From Zhongshania sp. R06B22 (GTDB lineage: Bacteria; Pseudomonadota; Gammaproteobacteria; Pseudomonadales; Spongiibacteraceae): DNA of 64,000 nt. Of the stretch, positions 18,425 through 30,148 are shown piece after piece. The stretch covers positions 2,976,001-3,040,000 of the forward strand of contig NZ_JBFRYB010000001.1 in assembly GCF_040892595.1 (NCBI RefSeq). The letters are read 5' to 3'. A model generated the notes under the pieces. That model saw only the letters and a program-made list of their open reading frames with translations, was not told the origin of the DNA and searched no databases. The position numbers were made by a program, and so were the translations under genes. Each line of letters opens with the position of its first letter. Positions within the stretch are counted from its first letter, which is position 1.

Positions 18425-18766
18425 TGTTATTCTCCTTCAGACGCGTTTTTTATATGGGTTCTACATGGTGAAAAATTCTCACACATGCCCCCCAGACACA
18501 CCATCCTCCGTTTAGACGAGCCAAAAATTATAAATAAGCACCTGTTTTCATTAATATTTTCCTTGAAATACAGAAAGCAGATAGCAGCTATTACACACTC
18601 ACAAGCAGCGTGTAAAAATCAGCCCTTACGGTATCCTCCACCAAACCCAGCCGTTACAATGAAATACTAAACCTAAAAGTTAGACATCCAAAAACGTAAG
18701 AAATAAAAACTCAGCGCCCCGCTGAGGCCAACACCAACATCCTTTGCTAATAAATTACAGGCGCCA
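18425..18766. other. Intergenic region between kshA and sulfotransferase
   Basis: About 342 bases with divergent genes on both sides, so both promoters should be here. I see no ORF worth calling. I looked for a KstR-type palindrome (TAGAAC..GTTCTA) and found only an isolated GGTTCTA half-site near 18460, not a full site. Confidence 0.4.
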
Positions 18767-20326
18767 ATGGCTAGTAAAAAATCATCGAATAAATCCGCAC
18801 CCGATAAACACGAACGCAAAGTTGTCAGCATCAGCCTTCCCGGCCGGCCGGGGAAAAACGCCATGCCCGCCGAACAAGCCATCAACTTTGCCAAGCAGTT
18901 AGCGAGCGATGGTAAATGGCCAGTGGTTATTGTGCTGAGCCGCCAGCTACTAGCACAAATACCCCAGCTAACTCGTGCCTGGCCCCTGCTATTTCAGGGC
19001 CTCACCGAAACCGGCGACTACAGCGGGCTCGCCGCCGCAGCAGCGGAACATCTGGCTAGCAAACCTCGTGACATCAGCGCGCTACTCTCGCAAGCAACCG
19101 CACTGCGACTGCTAGATCAGCATGAGCAGGCCCTACAATCGATTGCGAAAGTCCTACGCTTAACGCCTGCCAATACCACGGCACTCAATCACCGCGGCGT
19201 AATACTAAAAGAAATGGGCAATATGGATGACGCCCTAGAAACCTTTAATCGCTGCATCCGGCTCGCACCTCAAGATGCTTACGCGTACTGGAATAGATCC
19301 GATTTATTCCACGACATTAGCGATGCAGAGCTTGATAAAATGGAGACCGTGTTAAGCAAGCCCTCGCTCACTGCCAAAAATAAAGCCCGGCTGCACTATG
19401 CACTGGCGCGCGGTTATGAATTTTGTGGCAATAGCGAAAAACAGTTTTTGCATATCGAAAGTGGCGCAAAACTAAAGCGCAGCTTGCTTGAGTACAACCA
19501 CGTCGAAGAAATGCAGCAGCTGCGAGATATTCCCATCCATTTCAGTGCAGAAGCACTCAATCAAACGCCGTTAGACACCGAACCACACGGCGCCACGCCA
19601 ATATTTATTTGCGGCCTGCCACGCAGCGGCACTACCTTGGTAGAACAGATTCTCTCAACGCACTCCATGGTCACCGCCGGCGATGAGCTAAACGCACTCC
19701 CCCGCGCAGCGGCTGCCTTATTGCAGCAAAAACGCATCGACAAACCCTTTCCTCTTTGGGCAAAAGATTTAAGCCCGGCGGACTGGCATAGCATTGGCGA
19801 AAGCTATCAAGCAATGACCAAGAACCTTCATGGCACTGCGTTTTTCACCGATAAATATCTTCAAAATTATAAGGCGCTGGGGTTAATTCACCTTGCCAAA
19901 CCGGAGGGCAAAATTATTTTCTGTCGGCGCAATGCCATGGATAATTTATGGGGGTGTTACCGCCAATATTTTTCAGACGGCCTGCGCTTTACCTACGACC
20001 AGCAGGAACTAGCTGATAGCTACCACGGCGCCTCCGAGCTTTACCGCTACTGGCAAAAAGTCATGCCAGACAAAGTATTCTTTCTTGAATACGAAACCTT
20101 AATTAGCGATTACGAAGCCACTGTTAAGGCGCTACTGGCATTTATTGGTTTGCCATGGGAAGAAGAGTGCCTGCACTTTTACAATAATCCCCGGGCAGTC
20201 AGAACGACTTCGGCCACCCAAGTAAGATCACCCATCAATGCCGGTCGAATAGATCAATGGCAGAAGTTTGAGCGCCAGCTGCAGCCCATGTACCAAAGAC
20301 TGCGCGAGCTTGGAGAAATCGAATAA
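18767..20326 (+). CDS. TPR-containing sulfotransferase
   Basis: A 519-residue protein with N-terminal tetratricopeptide-like helices (roughly residues 30-200, including the LNHRGVILKEMGNMDDALETFNRCIRL unit) and a C-terminal PAPS-dependent sulfotransferase domain that opens with FICGLPRSGTTLVEQIL, the 5'-phosphosulfate loop. FCRRNAMDN is the 3'-phosphate site. Proteins of this family are common in marine gammaproteobacteria; substrates are mostly unknown. It faces the steroid operon, so a role in sulfating hydroxylated lipids is conceivable but unproven. Confidence 0.85.
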   Translation: MASKKSSNKSAPDKHERKVVSISLPGRPGKNAMPAEQAINFAKQLASDGKWPVVIVLSRQLLAQIPQLTRAWPLLFQGLTETGDYSGLAAAAAEHLASKPRDISALLSQATALRLLDQHEQALQSIAKVLRLTPANTTALNHRGVILKEMGNMDDALETFNRCIRLAPQDAYAYWNRSDLFHDISDAELDKMETVLSKPSLTAKNKARLHYALARGYEFCGNSEKQFLHIESGAKLKRSLLEYNHVEEMQQLRDIPIHFSAEALNQTPLDTEPHGATPIFICGLPRSGTTLVEQILSTHSMVTAGDELNALPRAAAALLQQKRIDKPFPLWAKDLSPADWHSIGESYQAMTKNLHGTAFFTDKYLQNYKALGLIHLAKPEGKIIFCRRNAMDNLWGCYRQYFSDGLRFTYDQQELADSYHGASELYRYWQKVMPDKVFFLEYETLISDYEATVKALLAFIGLPWEEECLHFYNNPRAVRTTSATQVRSPINAGRIDQWQKFERQLQPMYQRLRELGEIE

Positions 20327-20381
20327 TCCCGAGCTGCGATTTTAGCTCAATGAAAACTCGGTATACGCTAACGGGGAATCG

Positions 20382-20639
20382 TCAAAATGCCTCATTCTCG
20401 GCATACACGCGAACGGTGAGCCCTAGCTCCTCATCCAAGGAAAGCGCGATGGTCATTGGCCGGCAGCAGACTTCGCAGTCCTCAACATACTCGTCGTCCC
20501 CGGCAGACGAATCCAGTAGCAATTCAATAGCTTCACCGCAGTATGGGCAGTGTTCAGAAATCGATTCTAGAGCGTTCAATAGACAATCTCTCTGTAGTAT
20601 ATGAGTAGCTGCGGTAACAAACACATATCGAATAGTCAT
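20382..20639 (-). CDS. CPXCG motif cysteine-rich protein
   Basis: An 85-residue protein with paired cysteines CPYCGEAIELLLDSS and CEVCCRPM, the pattern of the CPXCG small zinc-binding family found in gammaproteobacteria. It probably binds one zinc through the two Cys pairs. Function is unknown. The gene stands alone between the sulfotransferase (convergent) and katG. Confidence 0.85.
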   Translation of the reverse strand: MTIRYVFVTAATHILQRDCLLNALESISEHCPYCGEAIELLLDSSAGDDEYVEDCEVCCRPMTIALSLDEELGLTVRVYAENEAF

Positions 20640-20704
20640 TCATAAAATGTAAGTTTGCTGCGATTTACTAAAATCACGCTTCCGCAAATCATACATTATT
20701 ACTA

Positions 20705-20737
20705 GCCAAAAAAAGGGGCTCGTTCTGAGCCCCTTCT
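20705..20737 (-). terminator. Rho-independent terminator of katG
   Basis: AAGGGGCTC (20713-20721) pairs with GAGCCCCTT (20727-20735) around a GTTCT loop; on the minus strand it is followed by a run of eight Ts. It lies 65 bases after the katG stop. Confidence 0.9.
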
Positions 20738-20801
20738 TGATGTTAGCAGTAGCGCCGCAGATTAAATCCAGCGGCGAACTGGCTGTCTCTGCGCAGTGAT
20801 T

Positions 20802-23657
<2,856 letters not shown>

Positions 23658-25364
23658 ATGGAATCGCACACATCTACTACCAAGCAAGAAAAGCATCCCG
23701 CAGCATTTCTATGGGAGCTAATATCACCCGACAAACATTTCTTTAATGTTGCCATTGTCTACAGTGTCGCCATCAGTATTTTGACACTATCGGTGCCAAT
23801 TGCGGTACAAACACTCATCAATACTCTGGTTAATATAAGCTCACTAAGAGCTATTATTATCCTGTCGATTCTTTTGTTTTTAGGCCTATCAATTTCTGCT
23901 GCATTGTCCGCCATGCGAACGCGCACTATGGAGTATTTTCAACGCAGAATTTATGCGAGATTAACCGCAGAAGTGAGCCTGCACACCATCTATGCCCGTC
24001 ATGAATACTTCGCAGGACGCAGAAATACCGACATAACAAACCGCTACTTCGATATCGTTGTACTCCAGAAGAACATACCCTTTCTATTAGTGGATGGCTT
24101 CGCTCTGCTATTGCAAATGATTGTAGGTTTTACTTTAGTATCGTTTTATCACCCCGTTTTATTAATGTTTAATCTTGGGGTAATACTATCGCTACTATTA
24201 ATTTGGCGGCTTTGGGGGCACTCTGCGATAAATACCGCAGTAGCACTTTCTCACGCAAAATATCAAACATCTAAATGGCTGGATAGCCTTGCCTATGCAC
24301 ACGAGTTCTTTAAATCAACACGACATATTGATTATGCCCTAGAGCGCACCGAGCAGCTCACCGCGGAATATGTTAAAACGCATAGCGACCACTTTAAGTA
24401 TACCTTCTCCCAAACTATCGCCTTCCTAATGCTCTATGCAGCTGCAAGTGCAGCCCTCCTAGGCATTGGAGGATGGCTGGTTACTATCAACCAACTATCA
24501 CTAGGCCAACTCATTGCAGCCGAGTTAATCTTAGCCGCTATTTTGTTTGGCCTATCCAAGACCTCTGAATACCTTAAATTCTATTATGAAATGTGCGGTG
24601 CGGCCGACGAACTAGGAAAGATATTTTCAATTCCTCAAGAGAATATCGAAATGAGGGCCAATCGCACTATGGAGGGAAGCTATTTAAGCTTCGAGAACGT
24701 CACCCTCGACAATAACCCCTGTAAATTCAATTTCACCATCCCAGAAAAGACTAAAATTGTAGTTCACGCTGAAAACGTAAACACCCAATACAGCTTTATC
24801 CACCTTCTAAAGCGCAACATTCATCCACAGTCTGGGGCTATTCAACTGGCAGGCGTCGACTTTAGCGACTTCGATGTCTATCGTTTGCGTCAGGATATCG
24901 TCGTCATCGACAGAGCACCCATCGTAGAGTGCACTATCGAAGAATACTTAGATATGTCACAACCTGGATCAGCAATAGCCGAAATGCGATCGGTATTGAT
25001 GCAGGTAAATATTATGGACGAGATTGATAAGTTACCACAGGGTTTAAAAACCTTACTATCGCCTTTAGGGGACCCATTATCACCCGCATCTTTTTTACAA
25101 CTTAAGCTCGCGGCAACCCTATTGACGCAACCCAAAATACTAATACTGACACCGTTTTTTGACTTGCTTACCAAGGAGTCAATCAAAAGCATTATGAACT
25201 CAATATCTGAATTACCGCTTACCGTTTTGTATTTCACTAAACAAGATCACAGTGACTCAGTCGATCACCAATTACAGCTTGGTGAAACAAAGCAGACATT
25301 AATCGCAGGAAAAAACTCACAAACGATACTCCCGCTGAATGACCCAGGAGTTGACCGTGAGTAA
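23658..25364 (+). CDS. ABC-exporter-like membrane protein with degenerate ATPase
   Basis: A 568-residue protein with the layout of a type I ABC exporter half-transporter: about six membrane helices over residues 20-300, then a domain in the position of the nucleotide-binding domain. That domain keeps the fold spacing (SGAIQLAGVDFSDFDVYRLRQDIVVI) but the catalytic motifs are gone: the Walker A loop is VVHAENVNTQYSF (near 365-380), the signature LSGGQ is LSPAS (near 472), Walker B ends ILILTPF instead of a D-E pair (near 494), and the Q-loop glutamine is missing. It overlaps the HlyD-like gene. Substrate unknown. The frame is intact, so this is not a recent pseudogene. Confidence 0.8.
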   Translation: MESHTSTTKQEKHPAAFLWELISPDKHFFNVAIVYSVAISILTLSVPIAVQTLINTLVNISSLRAIIILSILLFLGLSISAALSAMRTRTMEYFQRRIYARLTAEVSLHTIYARHEYFAGRRNTDITNRYFDIVVLQKNIPFLLVDGFALLLQMIVGFTLVSFYHPVLLMFNLGVILSLLLIWRLWGHSAINTAVALSHAKYQTSKWLDSLAYAHEFFKSTRHIDYALERTEQLTAEYVKTHSDHFKYTFSQTIAFLMLYAAASAALLGIGGWLVTINQLSLGQLIAAELILAAILFGLSKTSEYLKFYYEMCGAADELGKIFSIPQENIEMRANRTMEGSYLSFENVTLDNNPCKFNFTIPEKTKIVVHAENVNTQYSFIHLLKRNIHPQSGAIQLAGVDFSDFDVYRLRQDIVVIDRAPIVECTIEEYLDMSQPGSAIAEMRSVLMQVNIMDEIDKLPQGLKTLLSPLGDPLSPASFLQLKLAATLLTQPKILILTPFFDLLTKESIKSIMNSISELPLTVLYFTKQDHSDSVDHQLQLGETKQTLIAGKNSQTILPLNDPGVDRE

Positions 25365-26388
25365 GCTGACAGAAGCTAATAGGAAAAAATTTAAAACTCT
25401 AGAGGCTCAAAGACTTCCAAGCGCCGCACGCTTGAGCGCGATTCTAACCGCAGCGGGTATTATCGTAATCGCTCTGATCTTATGGTTCACCCCATGGATA
25501 CAAACTGCAGCTGGACTTGGAAAAGTTAGCGCACTTAAACCCGAAGATCGTATTCAAACAATTAGCGCACTGGTAACGGGTCAAATAGGCAACTGGCATG
25601 TTCAAGAAGGTCAGCCGGTCAAAAAAGGTGACCCTATCGTCACCATTGTCGATACAGACCCTAATCTTATAGAGAGATTAAGCGCTGAAAAAGCAGCTGT
25701 TGTTTTCGAATATCAAGCCAATATTGTAGCGACAGAAACAGCGAGAATTGATTTTGAAAGACAGAAAAAACTATTTAAACAAGGCTTGGTGTCTCGTCGC
25801 GATCTTGAGCTAGCAGATATAAAACACGAGGAATCAAAAGCAAAGCAAGCAAAGACAATGGCGAAGGTCAATCAGGTGGATGTACGCCTGTCTAGGCTTT
25901 CATCTCAAACCAAGCTTGCCCCAGGCGATGGCACGATTTCCAGACTTCGATCCGGAGGCACAGCAACTTACATCAAAGCCGGTGAAGAGCTAGCGACATT
26001 TATCCCGCGAAACATTAAACGAGCGGTGGCAATGGAAATAAGCGGTTTAGATGCACCACTAGTCAAACCTGGGCAAAAAGTTCGCCTAGAGTTCGAAGGC
26101 TGGCCAGTCTTACAGTTTAGTGGTTGGCCCTCAGCCGCGGTGGGTACTTTTGGCGGCCTGGTAAAATTTATCGAACCCGTCGCGTCACTCAAGGGGACAT
26201 TCACTGTCTGGTTAATTCAAGACCCAGATGACAAATCGTGGCCAAGTGATGGCTTTGTATCCCTTGGTAGCAAAGCAAAAGGCTGGATATTATTAAGTGA
26301 GGTCAGTCTAGGTTATGAAGTATGGCGGCAGCTTAACAACTTCCCACCAGAATTCGCTGGCGTCGAAAACGGCCAAAATGGAAAATAA
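25357..26388 (+). CDS. HlyD-type periplasmic adaptor (membrane fusion protein)
   Basis: About 343 residues. One membrane helix (LTAAGIIVIALILWFTPW, near residue 35), then a barrel-sandwich/lipoyl half (ISALVTGQIGNWHVQEGQPVKKGDPIV), a coiled coil rich in Ala, Lys and Glu (EKAAVV..ARIDFERQKKLFKQG), and the second lipoyl half (APGDGTISRLRSGG). I start it at the GTG at 25357, which has AGGAG six bases upstream and overlaps the previous stop; a longer start at ATG 25339 lacks such a site. With its neighbours it would bridge inner and outer membranes. Confidence 0.85.
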   Translation: MSKLTEANRKKFKTLEAQRLPSAARLSAILTAAGIIVIALILWFTPWIQTAAGLGKVSALKPEDRIQTISALVTGQIGNWHVQEGQPVKKGDPIVTIVDTDPNLIERLSAEKAAVVFEYQANIVATETARIDFERQKKLFKQGLVSRRDLELADIKHEESKAKQAKTMAKVNQVDVRLSRLSSQTKLAPGDGTISRLRSGGTATYIKAGEELATFIPRNIKRAVAMEISGLDAPLVKPGQKVRLEFEGWPVLQFSGWPSAAVGTFGGLVKFIEPVASLKGTFTVWLIQDPDDKSWPSDGFVSLGSKAKGWILLSEVSLGYEVWRQLNNFPPEFAGVENGQNGK

Positions 26389-27817
26389 TTCGAACGGTTT
26401 CATAAGCGTTGTAGCAACTATATTTTTGCTCGTCTTTTCGCTTATACCGTCTACTTATGCCGCGCAAACACTAACTCTCAATGATGTACTACTATCTGCT
26501 AATAGCTACTACCCAGATATTTTAGCAGCGCAACAAGAACTACAGCAAGCGAGAGCAGATCGCTTATACGCGCAAGGCGCATTCGACATTGAACTGCAAC
26601 AAAATACTAGGGCGCGCACCTCAGGCTATTACGACGGCCTATCCGTGGCCCAAAAAGTAATTAAACCTTTACGTTATTCAAATGCAAAATTATTTGCCGA
26701 ATATCGTATTTCCGACGGCCAATTCCCGATTTATGAAGACGAATTTGTCACCCTAGACCGCGGCGAATTCAGCATGGGTGTATCTTTGTCATTACTGCGA
26801 GACGGAGATATTGATAAAAATCGTTTGGCGCTTATTAACTCAGATCTAAATGTCGACATGGAGGAGTTGCGCCAAGAAACGACAATCAACAATATCGGAG
26901 TTCAAGCAGCCATTGCGTACCTAAACTGGGTAAACGCACACAAACAGCTTGAGGTGTATCAAAGCTTATTGAAAACTGCCAAATATCGCCACAATGCCAT
27001 CCAAAAACGAGTCATTCTAGGAAGCTCCGCAGAAATAGAATTATTGGATAATGAGCAAAACATCTTAAAACGTCACTCCCAAGTATTAAATGCCGAGAAC
27101 GAGTTAGAGCTGACATCTATTGGATTATCAATGTACTGGCGAGACCAACAGGGTCACCCAAAAAAGCCAAGCGCTGAAATCCAGCCCCCCAAGCTGAATG
27201 ATCTAGCGGCAGATATACGAATAGATATGAACACTTTGATAACCGATGCCCTTTTACAACATCCAGAAATTCAGCAAATCGAGAACGCCTTAAAACAAAC
27301 AGAAAACACCAATCGATTTCACAGGAATCAGCTCCTACCCAATCTCGATATCTACGCCAAGGTAGGTCAAGACATCGGCGCGGGCAGCGAAACCCGGGAC
27401 GACTTGGATTCGTTTATTGGTCTTCAATTTAGTATGCCGCTTGAAAGGCGCGCGGCAAGAGGAAAGCTAGATAAAAGCACAGCAAAAATAAAACAGTTAA
27501 ACTATCTTAAACAAGGTCTAGTAGAATCGCTAAGCGGATCGCTACATCAAGCACACGCAAAATATATCAACAAAAGATCTCAAGCTGAAGTGTCGCTACG
27601 CCGCGCCGAAATCACCAAGCAACTAGAGCAGCAAGAAGAAAAGCGCGCTGAACAAGGCGCCAGTAACATTTTCTTGCTTAACGTACGACAAGAGAATAGC
27701 GCTGAAGCGCAAGTTGAAGCGATTACGGACCAACTCAAGAGTATTCTAGCCGGCATAGAACTTCTTGGTCGTGCATATAAAGTTAACGAACTTTATTCGG
27801 GGGAACTCGCTAGGTAG
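26378..27817 (+). CDS. TolC-like outer membrane efflux protein
   Basis: About 479 residues. A signal peptide (ISVVATIFLLVFSLIPSTYAA) is followed by long alpha-helical, Gln/Ala/Glu-rich repeats in two similar halves (LSANSYYPDILAAQQELQQARADRLYA and ALLQHPEIQQIENALKQTEN), the typical outer membrane factor design. I start at ATG 26378, overlapping the adaptor stop by 11 bases, because the signal peptide then sits at the N-terminus; the frame is open further back to 26315. It is the third gene of the exporter-like operon. Confidence 0.85.
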   Translation: MENNSNGFISVVATIFLLVFSLIPSTYAAQTLTLNDVLLSANSYYPDILAAQQELQQARADRLYAQGAFDIELQQNTRARTSGYYDGLSVAQKVIKPLRYSNAKLFAEYRISDGQFPIYEDEFVTLDRGEFSMGVSLSLLRDGDIDKNRLALINSDLNVDMEELRQETTINNIGVQAAIAYLNWVNAHKQLEVYQSLLKTAKYRHNAIQKRVILGSSAEIELLDNEQNILKRHSQVLNAENELELTSIGLSMYWRDQQGHPKKPSAEIQPPKLNDLAADIRIDMNTLITDALLQHPEIQQIENALKQTENTNRFHRNQLLPNLDIYAKVGQDIGAGSETRDDLDSFIGLQFSMPLERRAARGKLDKSTAKIKQLNYLKQGLVESLSGSLHQAHAKYINKRSQAEVSLRRAEITKQLEQQEEKRAEQGASNIFLLNVRQENSAEAQVEAITDQLKSILAGIELLGRAYKVNELYSGELAR

Positions 27818-28348
27818 TGAGTTTGGTATTGCGCGCTTAAAAACACCAAATATCATTATGGAAGCTCAGATTTAAGCTGCCTGTTGCCCATTTCATAGGG
27901 GTCTGCAAATTAGATTGTAAGCTAAAGCCTTATCAGTCCAGATCATTTTATCAATAAGTAAATTGATCACGCCCCCCTAACACTTTACACCAAGCACTGA
28001 TATATTCAGCGCACTGGATGCGAGTGCAGTTGAGACCTAGTTTTGGTGCCGCGCGACTTCCCATAGATTCTAACCATCGACACGCATAGACATACCGACT
28101 ATCGCCCAGCTTTAGCCCTTTAAAACCAAGCTAATCTATAGGATTAGATAGAAACCATTCTGATTAGATTCGACTGTTTTGTATAAGTATGAGAGTGGCT
28201 GTTTCGGCTGGGGCTGGGGTTTAAGCTATATGTTGGGACGGATGTACAGCGGCATAGCTGATAACTATAGCGCTGCGGTGACAGACTGCAACGCTATAGT
28301 AACCAGGGAGCCTTAAACTTTCGTTTATGCCACTTAGTTTTAAAGGGC
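27818..28348. other. Intergenic region between convergent operons
   Basis: About 530 bases with no gene I can support. It contains two inverted repeats: CTAATC/GATTAG around 28131-28147, and the longer hairpin at 28264-28300 listed separately. Confidence 0.4.
28264..28300. terminator. Hairpin between convergent operons
   Basis: ACTATAGCG (28264-28272) and CGCTATAGT (28292-28300) are a perfect 9-bp inverted repeat; the interior adds TGC/GCA pairs after one mismatch. It lies 48 bases downstream of the allophanate hydrolase stop. No T-run follows on either side, so it may be a Rho-dependent or RNA-stabilising element. Confidence 0.4.
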
Positions 28349-30148
28349 TTATTTTGCGGCCAGATACTGTCGCCAGGAACCAAAATGGCTGATATCTTCT
28401 GCGCCGGCTAGACCTGACGCTTCGCAGATAAAGCCACTCACCTGACTGCCGTCTTGCAAGCTGACTTTACCGATACCCAAAGGTGCAGGGATACCCGCTA
28501 CAAAGCTGCCGAACTCACTGGCGGGTACGGACCACACTTCGACCTCAATAGCGCAGCCCTCGCCTTGCGGCGCAATCACCATACCGGGTCTAAACGGCGG
28601 ACCACCGGCTAGTGCATAAAGTTTATAGTCTGGCGACGACATAGTTTGTGACAGCAGATAGCCGCCGCGCTCGGTCAACTGCCAGTTAAGCGGCTGTCCC
28701 TGTAAATGGGCGCCACACACCGCTACCGCAATGCGTTGCGAGTTATTCACAGGCACGCTCGACAAGGCTTGATAATCAGACTGTAATTTCCCCAGTGGTA
28801 ATTTAAGGAGTTGCTGAATGCGGTTTGCCACCGACAATAGACGTCGATCACTAAATGCCTCGCCCACTAATGTTAAACCAAAGGGAAAACCACTCTCCGT
28901 AAACCCTGTCGGCACTGCCACGCCCGCCAAGTCGAATAGGTTCATATAATTAGTGTAATAGCCTAAATTACTATTTAGCTTAATAGGCTCGGCATTCACT
29001 TCATCAATACTGTAGGGTCGGCCTGCAGTTGGTGTTAACAAACAGTCTACGCTCGCCAATACCGCAGTCGCCGCTTTACGCAGCGCTTTTAATCGATACT
29101 GCGCCTTAAAGGCATCAACCGCAGAACCTTTGTCACCCGCCGAAATTATAGTGCGAGTAACATCGAGTAGTGCCTCTGGCCGTTCTTGAATCAACGGCGA
29201 AGTGGCGATATAACGCTCTGCGACCCAGGGCCCTTCATATAATAAACGTGCGGCTTCTATAAACGGCGCAAAGTCCACTTCGACCAACTCCACCCCGCTC
29301 TCCGCAATCGCGTCAAGCGCTTTTTGATAGCAGGCGGCGTAGTCCTCATGACCGAAGAAGGCCAGTTGATCGGCGGCTAACACGCCCATCCGCAAAGGGC
29401 CCTGCCATTGTCCGTAGTGCCGAGTGCTATTGGCAAAGGGATTGGCACGGCTATAGGCATCAGCAGCATCTTCGCCCTCGGCGACGGTCAAAATAGCGTT
29501 GGCATCGTCGCACTGCAAAGCGAAAATCGTGATGCAATCCAAAGACCGACAGGCCGGCAACATACCACTGGCAGACAACAAACCAATACTCGGCTTTACG
29601 CCCACCAAATTATTAAAACACGCTGGCACACGGCCGGAACCTGCCGTGTCTGTGCCCAGTGAAAACGTCGCCATACCCAGCGCTACTGAGACCGCAGAAC
29701 CGGCACTGGAACCGCCGCTTATCATACTAGCGTCAAAGCTATTTCTGCACGCTCCCCAGGGAGAGCGTGTGCCGACGAGGCCAGTGGCAAACTGATCAAG
29801 ATTAGCTTTACCGACCGGAATAGCGCCCGCATCAATAAGGCGCTGCACCACAAAAGCCGAGCTTTCCGGTGTATAGGCGAAGCTTTCGCAGGCAGCGGTG
29901 GTTGGCACACCCGCCAAATCAATATTATCTTTTATGGCAAAGGGAATACCGTAAAGAGGGAGGTCCTGCGCAGAAGCGGACTCCAAGCGCTGAAAATAGG
30001 GTTCCAGCTCTACCATCGAGAGTGGGTAAATCCAAATATTGTGATCGCGATATTGTTCGCAGCGCTGAGCAATAACTCCAAACACCTCACGCGGTGTTGT
30101 CGTGCCTGCCAAATAAGCGGCGCGCAATGTCGTCAGGGAAAGGTTCAT
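28349..30148 (-). CDS. atzF: Allophanate hydrolase
   Basis: A 599-residue amidase-signature enzyme that hydrolyses allophanate to two ammonia and two CO2 (with spontaneous decarboxylation). The Ser-cisSer-Lys triad is visible in FAIKDNIDLAG (Lys), GGSSAGSAV and GTDTAGSGR (Ser). The C-terminal third (from about residue 460) is the extra domain of allophanate hydrolases that performs the second step. Its ATG overlaps the carboxylase stop as ATGA with GGAGGA upstream. Last gene of the guanidine operon. Confidence 0.95.
   Translation of the reverse strand: MNLSLTTLRAAYLAGTTTPREVFGVIAQRCEQYRDHNIWIYPLSMVELEPYFQRLESASAQDLPLYGIPFAIKDNIDLAGVPTTAACESFAYTPESSAFVVQRLIDAGAIPVGKANLDQFATGLVGTRSPWGACRNSFDASMISGGSSAGSAVSVALGMATFSLGTDTAGSGRVPACFNNLVGVKPSIGLLSASGMLPACRSLDCITIFALQCDDANAILTVAEGEDAADAYSRANPFANSTRHYGQWQGPLRMGVLAADQLAFFGHEDYAACYQKALDAIAESGVELVEVDFAPFIEAARLLYEGPWVAERYIATSPLIQERPEALLDVTRTIISAGDKGSAVDAFKAQYRLKALRKAATAVLASVDCLLTPTAGRPYSIDEVNAEPIKLNSNLGYYTNYMNLFDLAGVAVPTGFTESGFPFGLTLVGEAFSDRRLLSVANRIQQLLKLPLGKLQSDYQALSSVPVNNSQRIAVAVCGAHLQGQPLNWQLTERGGYLLSQTMSSPDYKLYALAGGPPFRPGMVIAPQGEGCAIEVEVWSVPASEFGSFVAGIPAPLGIGKVSLQDGSQVSGFICEASGLAGAEDISHFGSWRQYLAAK

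Noticed and set aside
18425..18766. KstR-type operator upstream of kshA
   Set aside because: Only one half-site-like GGTTCTA was seen, no palindrome.
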